A DNA stretch of 7,309 nt from Betaproteobacteria bacterium (GTDB lineage: Bacteria > Pseudomonadota > Gammaproteobacteria > Burkholderiales > UBA9220). How positions within the stretch are numbered: position 1 is the stretch's first letter; each line of letters starts with the position of its first letter. Made by a program: the position numbers and the translations under genes. Under the pieces are notes generated by a model. The model worked only from the letters and a program-made list of their open reading frames with translations. It did not search any database and had not been told where the DNA came from. Of this stretch, positions 5,613-7,309 are shown piece after piece. The stretch covers positions 1 through 7,309 of the forward strand of contig JAGUYQ010000234.1 in NCBI GenBank assembly GCA_020061285.1, given 5' to 3'.

Positions 5613-6095
5613 ATGAAATCACCCGCATCCATTGACATCGGCATTAGCGAAAAGGACCGCGCCAAGATCGCCGAAGGCCTGTCCCGCTTCCTGGCCGATA
5701 CCTATACCCTCTACCTCAAAACCCACAATTTTCACTGGAACGTCACCGGCCCCATGTTCCAGACCCTGCACATCATGTTCATGGACCAGTACAACGAGCA
5801 ATGGATGGCCGTGGACCTGATCGCCGAGCGCATTCGCGCCCTGGGTTTCCCCGCCCCCGGCGGCTATAAGGAATTCGCCTCCCTGACCTCCATCAAGGAG
5901 GCCGACGGCGTGCCCAAGGCCAAGGACATGATCCGCCAGCTTATTGAAGGCCAGGAAACCGTGGTGCGCACCGCCCGCGCCGTTTTCCCCGTCGCCGACA
6001 AGGCCAACGACCAGCCCACCCTGGACCTCCTCACCCAACGCATGCAGATCCATGAAAAGAACGCGTGGATGCTGAGAAGCTTGCTGGAGGAATAA
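5613..6095 (+). CDS. dps: Dps-family DNA-binding ferritin
   Basis: The 160-residue product belongs to the Dps/mini-ferritin family. These form hollow dodecamers that oxidise Fe(II) with H2O2 and store the ferric mineral, preventing hydroxyl radical formation; many also bind DNA. The ferroxidase ligands shared between subunits are visible: H41 in the HNFHWNV signature, H53 in TLHIMF, and D68 and E72 in VDLIAER, at the same spacing as in Listeria and E. coli Dps. The length is typical. The N-terminal tail is short ([17 protein letters not shown]) with three basic residues, so strong DNA binding through a Lys-rich tail as in E. coli is less certain. No cysteine is present. It lies 109 bases after the DUF3501 gene and ends in its own intrinsic terminator. 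Its place beside an OxyR-controlled peroxidase cluster fits peroxide induction, although no clear OxyR box lies directly before it. Confidence 0.93.
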   Translation: MKSPASIDIGISEKDRAKIAEGLSRFLADTYTLYLKTHNFHWNVTGPMFQTLHIMFMDQYNEQWMAVDLIAERIRALGFPAPGGYKEFASLTSIKEADGVPKAKDMIRQLIEGQETVVRTARAVFPVADKANDQPTLDLLTQRMQIHEKNAWMLRSLLEE

Positions 6096-6118
6096 AGTCC
6101 GCCCCTATCCATCCCCTG

Positions 6119-6142
6119 CCCCATTATGAGTGGGGATTTTTT
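6119..6142 (+). terminator. Intrinsic terminator after dps
   Basis: The stem CCCCATT (6119-6125) / AGTGGGG (6129-6135), with one G-T pair and an ATG loop, is followed by A and six Ts (6137-6142). It starts 23 bases after the dps stop codon and closes the rubrerythrin-to-dps gene group on the plus strand. Confidence 0.85.
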
Positions 6143-6168
6143 GTTCCCACACGCGCTCTTCGTATCAT
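6141..6168 (+). promoter_or_regulatory. Possible promoter of the PAS sensor gene
   Basis: TTGTTC (6141-6146) and TATCAT (6163-6168) are 16 bp apart. The -10 is a 5/6 match and the -35 only 3/6. The -35 overlaps the T-run of the dps terminator. Transcription would start near 6175, giving a leader of about 30 nt. Confidence 0.35.
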
Positions 6169-6205
6169 CCCGCCGCCATACCCGCCTACGGCGAAAAGAG
6201 GTAGC

Positions 6206-7309
6206 ATGGAAACCACCGCGGTCCACGTTCTCTCTATGTTCTCGAAAAACATCCAACTCAGCTTGGCCATCGGCTTCGCGGTTTCCCTCTTGTTGATGAT
6301 CGGCCTGACCGTTGCCGGCCTGAACCAGATGGCGGCCCTCAACCGCCACCTGGAGCGCATCGTCAACGAAAACAACGTCAAGACCGAGTTGGCCAGCACC
6401 ATGCAGGACGCCTTGCGCAACCGGGCCATCAGCATGCACACCATCGTGGTGTTGACCGACCCTTTCGACAAGGAGGATGAACTGCTGCGCTTCTACGAAC
6501 TGGGCGACATTTACGCCAGCGCCCGTCAGAAGCTCGAACAAATGAAGCTTACCGACGATGAGCGGGTGGTGCTGGAGGATATCGCCAACCAGACGGCCGT
6601 CACCCAACCCTATGTTTTCCGCGCCATCGAACTGGCCATGAACGGCCAGGACCGGAAATCGTTGCAAATCCTTCAGGCCAACGCCATCCCGATGCAAAAA
6701 ACGCTGGTGAAGCAACTCAACGAATTGCTCGATATCCAGCGCAAGGCCACCCTGCAAGCGACGAAGAACGCCGCCGTCTCCTATGCCGACACCCGTTTCC
6801 TGATGATTTTCATGGGGGTAACGGCAGCGGGGATCAGTTTCCTGATCGCTATCCTGATTATTCGACGCACCGCCCGCCAGACACGGGAGATCGAAAAGGA
6901 GCAGCTCAAGTACAAAACCCTTTTCGATACCAATTCCGACGGCATCGTATTGTTGGACCACAAAGGTTTTATCGACGTCAACCCGGCGTCGGTATTGATG
7001 TTCCGTTATCCATCCCGGCAGGCGCTGGTGGCATCCAACCCCGCCGACCTGGGGCCGGAAATGCAGCCCAACGGGCTGAGTTCCGCCGACTATGCCCAGA
7101 GCCAGATCGCCCTGGCCATGAGAGAGGGACACTGCTATTTCGACTGGCAGGGAAGGCGCGTGGATGGAACGCTTTTCCCGGTGGAAATCGCCCTCCACTC
7201 CATGCACCTCGATGGCCGTATCGTCACCCAGGCCATCATGCGCGACGTCACCGAACGCAAAACGGCGGAACAGAAACTCCAGAGCGCCTACAATGCCGCC
7301 CTCGAAGCC
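6206..7309 (+). CDS. Membrane-anchored PAS-domain sensor protein (3' truncated)
   Basis: The reading frame is open from the ATG at 6206 to the right edge (368 residues, no stop). Residues 16-39 form a first membrane helix, 40-195 a mostly helical extracytoplasmic region resembling four-helix-bundle sensor domains of chemoreceptors and kinases, and 197-219 a second membrane helix. Residues about 235-351 form a PAS domain, from YKTLFDTNSDGIVLLD to IMRDVTERK, followed by the start of a new helical linker. There is no room for a HAMP domain between TM2 and PAS. The output domain, probably a histidine kinase or GGDEF/EAL, lies beyond the window and cannot be named. GAGG (6198-6201) lies 4 nt before the ATG; the in-frame ATG at 6236 has no binding site. 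The gene is separated from dps by a terminator and may be unrelated to peroxide defence. Confidence 0.85.
   Translation, partial: METTAVHVLSMFSKNIQLSLAIGFAVSLLLMIGLTVAGLNQMAALNRHLERIVNENNVKTELASTMQDALRNRAISMHTIVVLTDPFDKEDELLRFYELGDIYASARQKLEQMKLTDDERVVLEDIANQTAVTQPYVFRAIELAMNGQDRKSLQILQANAIPMQKTLVKQLNELLDIQRKATLQATKNAAVSYADTRFLMIFMGVTAAGISFLIAILIIRRTARQTREIEKEQLKYKTLFDTNSDGIVLLDHKGFIDVNPASVLMFRYPSRQALVASNPADLGPEMQPNGLSSADYAQSQIALAMREGHCYFDWQGRRVDGTLFPVEIALHSMHLDGRIVTQAIMRDVTERKTAEQKLQSAYNAALEA

Noticed and set aside
5864..7207. Long minus-strand reading frame (447 codons) opposite dps and the sensor gene
   Set aside because: It crosses the dps terminator and overlaps two genes with clear domain content on the other strand; it is a high-GC shadow.

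Overview
The window is a compact peroxide-defence and iron-handling locus from a Gram-negative bacterium. The GC-rich codon usage, a di-heme cytochrome c peroxidase with a Sec signal peptide, a proteobacterial two-cysteine OxyR, a DUF2325 protein and a rubrerythrin / Fe-S oxidoreductase / DUF3501 gene trio suggest a betaproteobacterium (Rhodocyclales or Nitrosomonadales-like). That placement is an inference from gene types, not from a marker gene. I see no mobile element, CRISPR array, tRNA or rRNA.

Layout. At the left edge is the 3' part of a plus-strand coiled-coil + DUF2325 gene. It converges on a minus-strand di-heme cytochrome c peroxidase gene, whose intrinsic terminator has a GAAA tetraloop. 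The peroxidase gene is divergent from oxyR (plus). Their 141-bp intergenic region holds a 37-bp sequence with full OxyR-box architecture: two 15-bp ATAG/CTAT-type half-elements exactly 7 bp apart. Downstream of oxyR a second OxyR-box-like sequence sits immediately upstream of a promoter for rubrerythrin. Rubrerythrin is followed by a GlpC/HdrD-like [4Fe-4S] protein with CCG domains and then a DUF3501 protein, apparently one operon. A Dps-type ferritin follows with its own intrinsic terminator. The right edge is the 5' part of a membrane-anchored PAS sensor protein whose output domain lies beyond the window.

How the genes fit together. OxyR (C199/C208 disulfide switch) is predicted to sense H2O2 and act at both boxes. 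It would control a periplasmic peroxidase on one side and a cytoplasmic rubrerythrin peroxidase system on the other. The Fe-S protein and DUF3501 are the best local candidates for supporting or feeding electrons to the rubrerythrin, which lacks its own rubredoxin domain. Dps would remove Fe(II) and H2O2 and protect DNA. The regulator and peroxidase assignments are strong. The electron-transfer role of the middle genes is a hypothesis from domain content and gene order. The least characterised parts are the DUF3501 protein, the degenerate second CCG domain of the Fe-S protein, the DUF2325 protein and the truncated PAS sensor.
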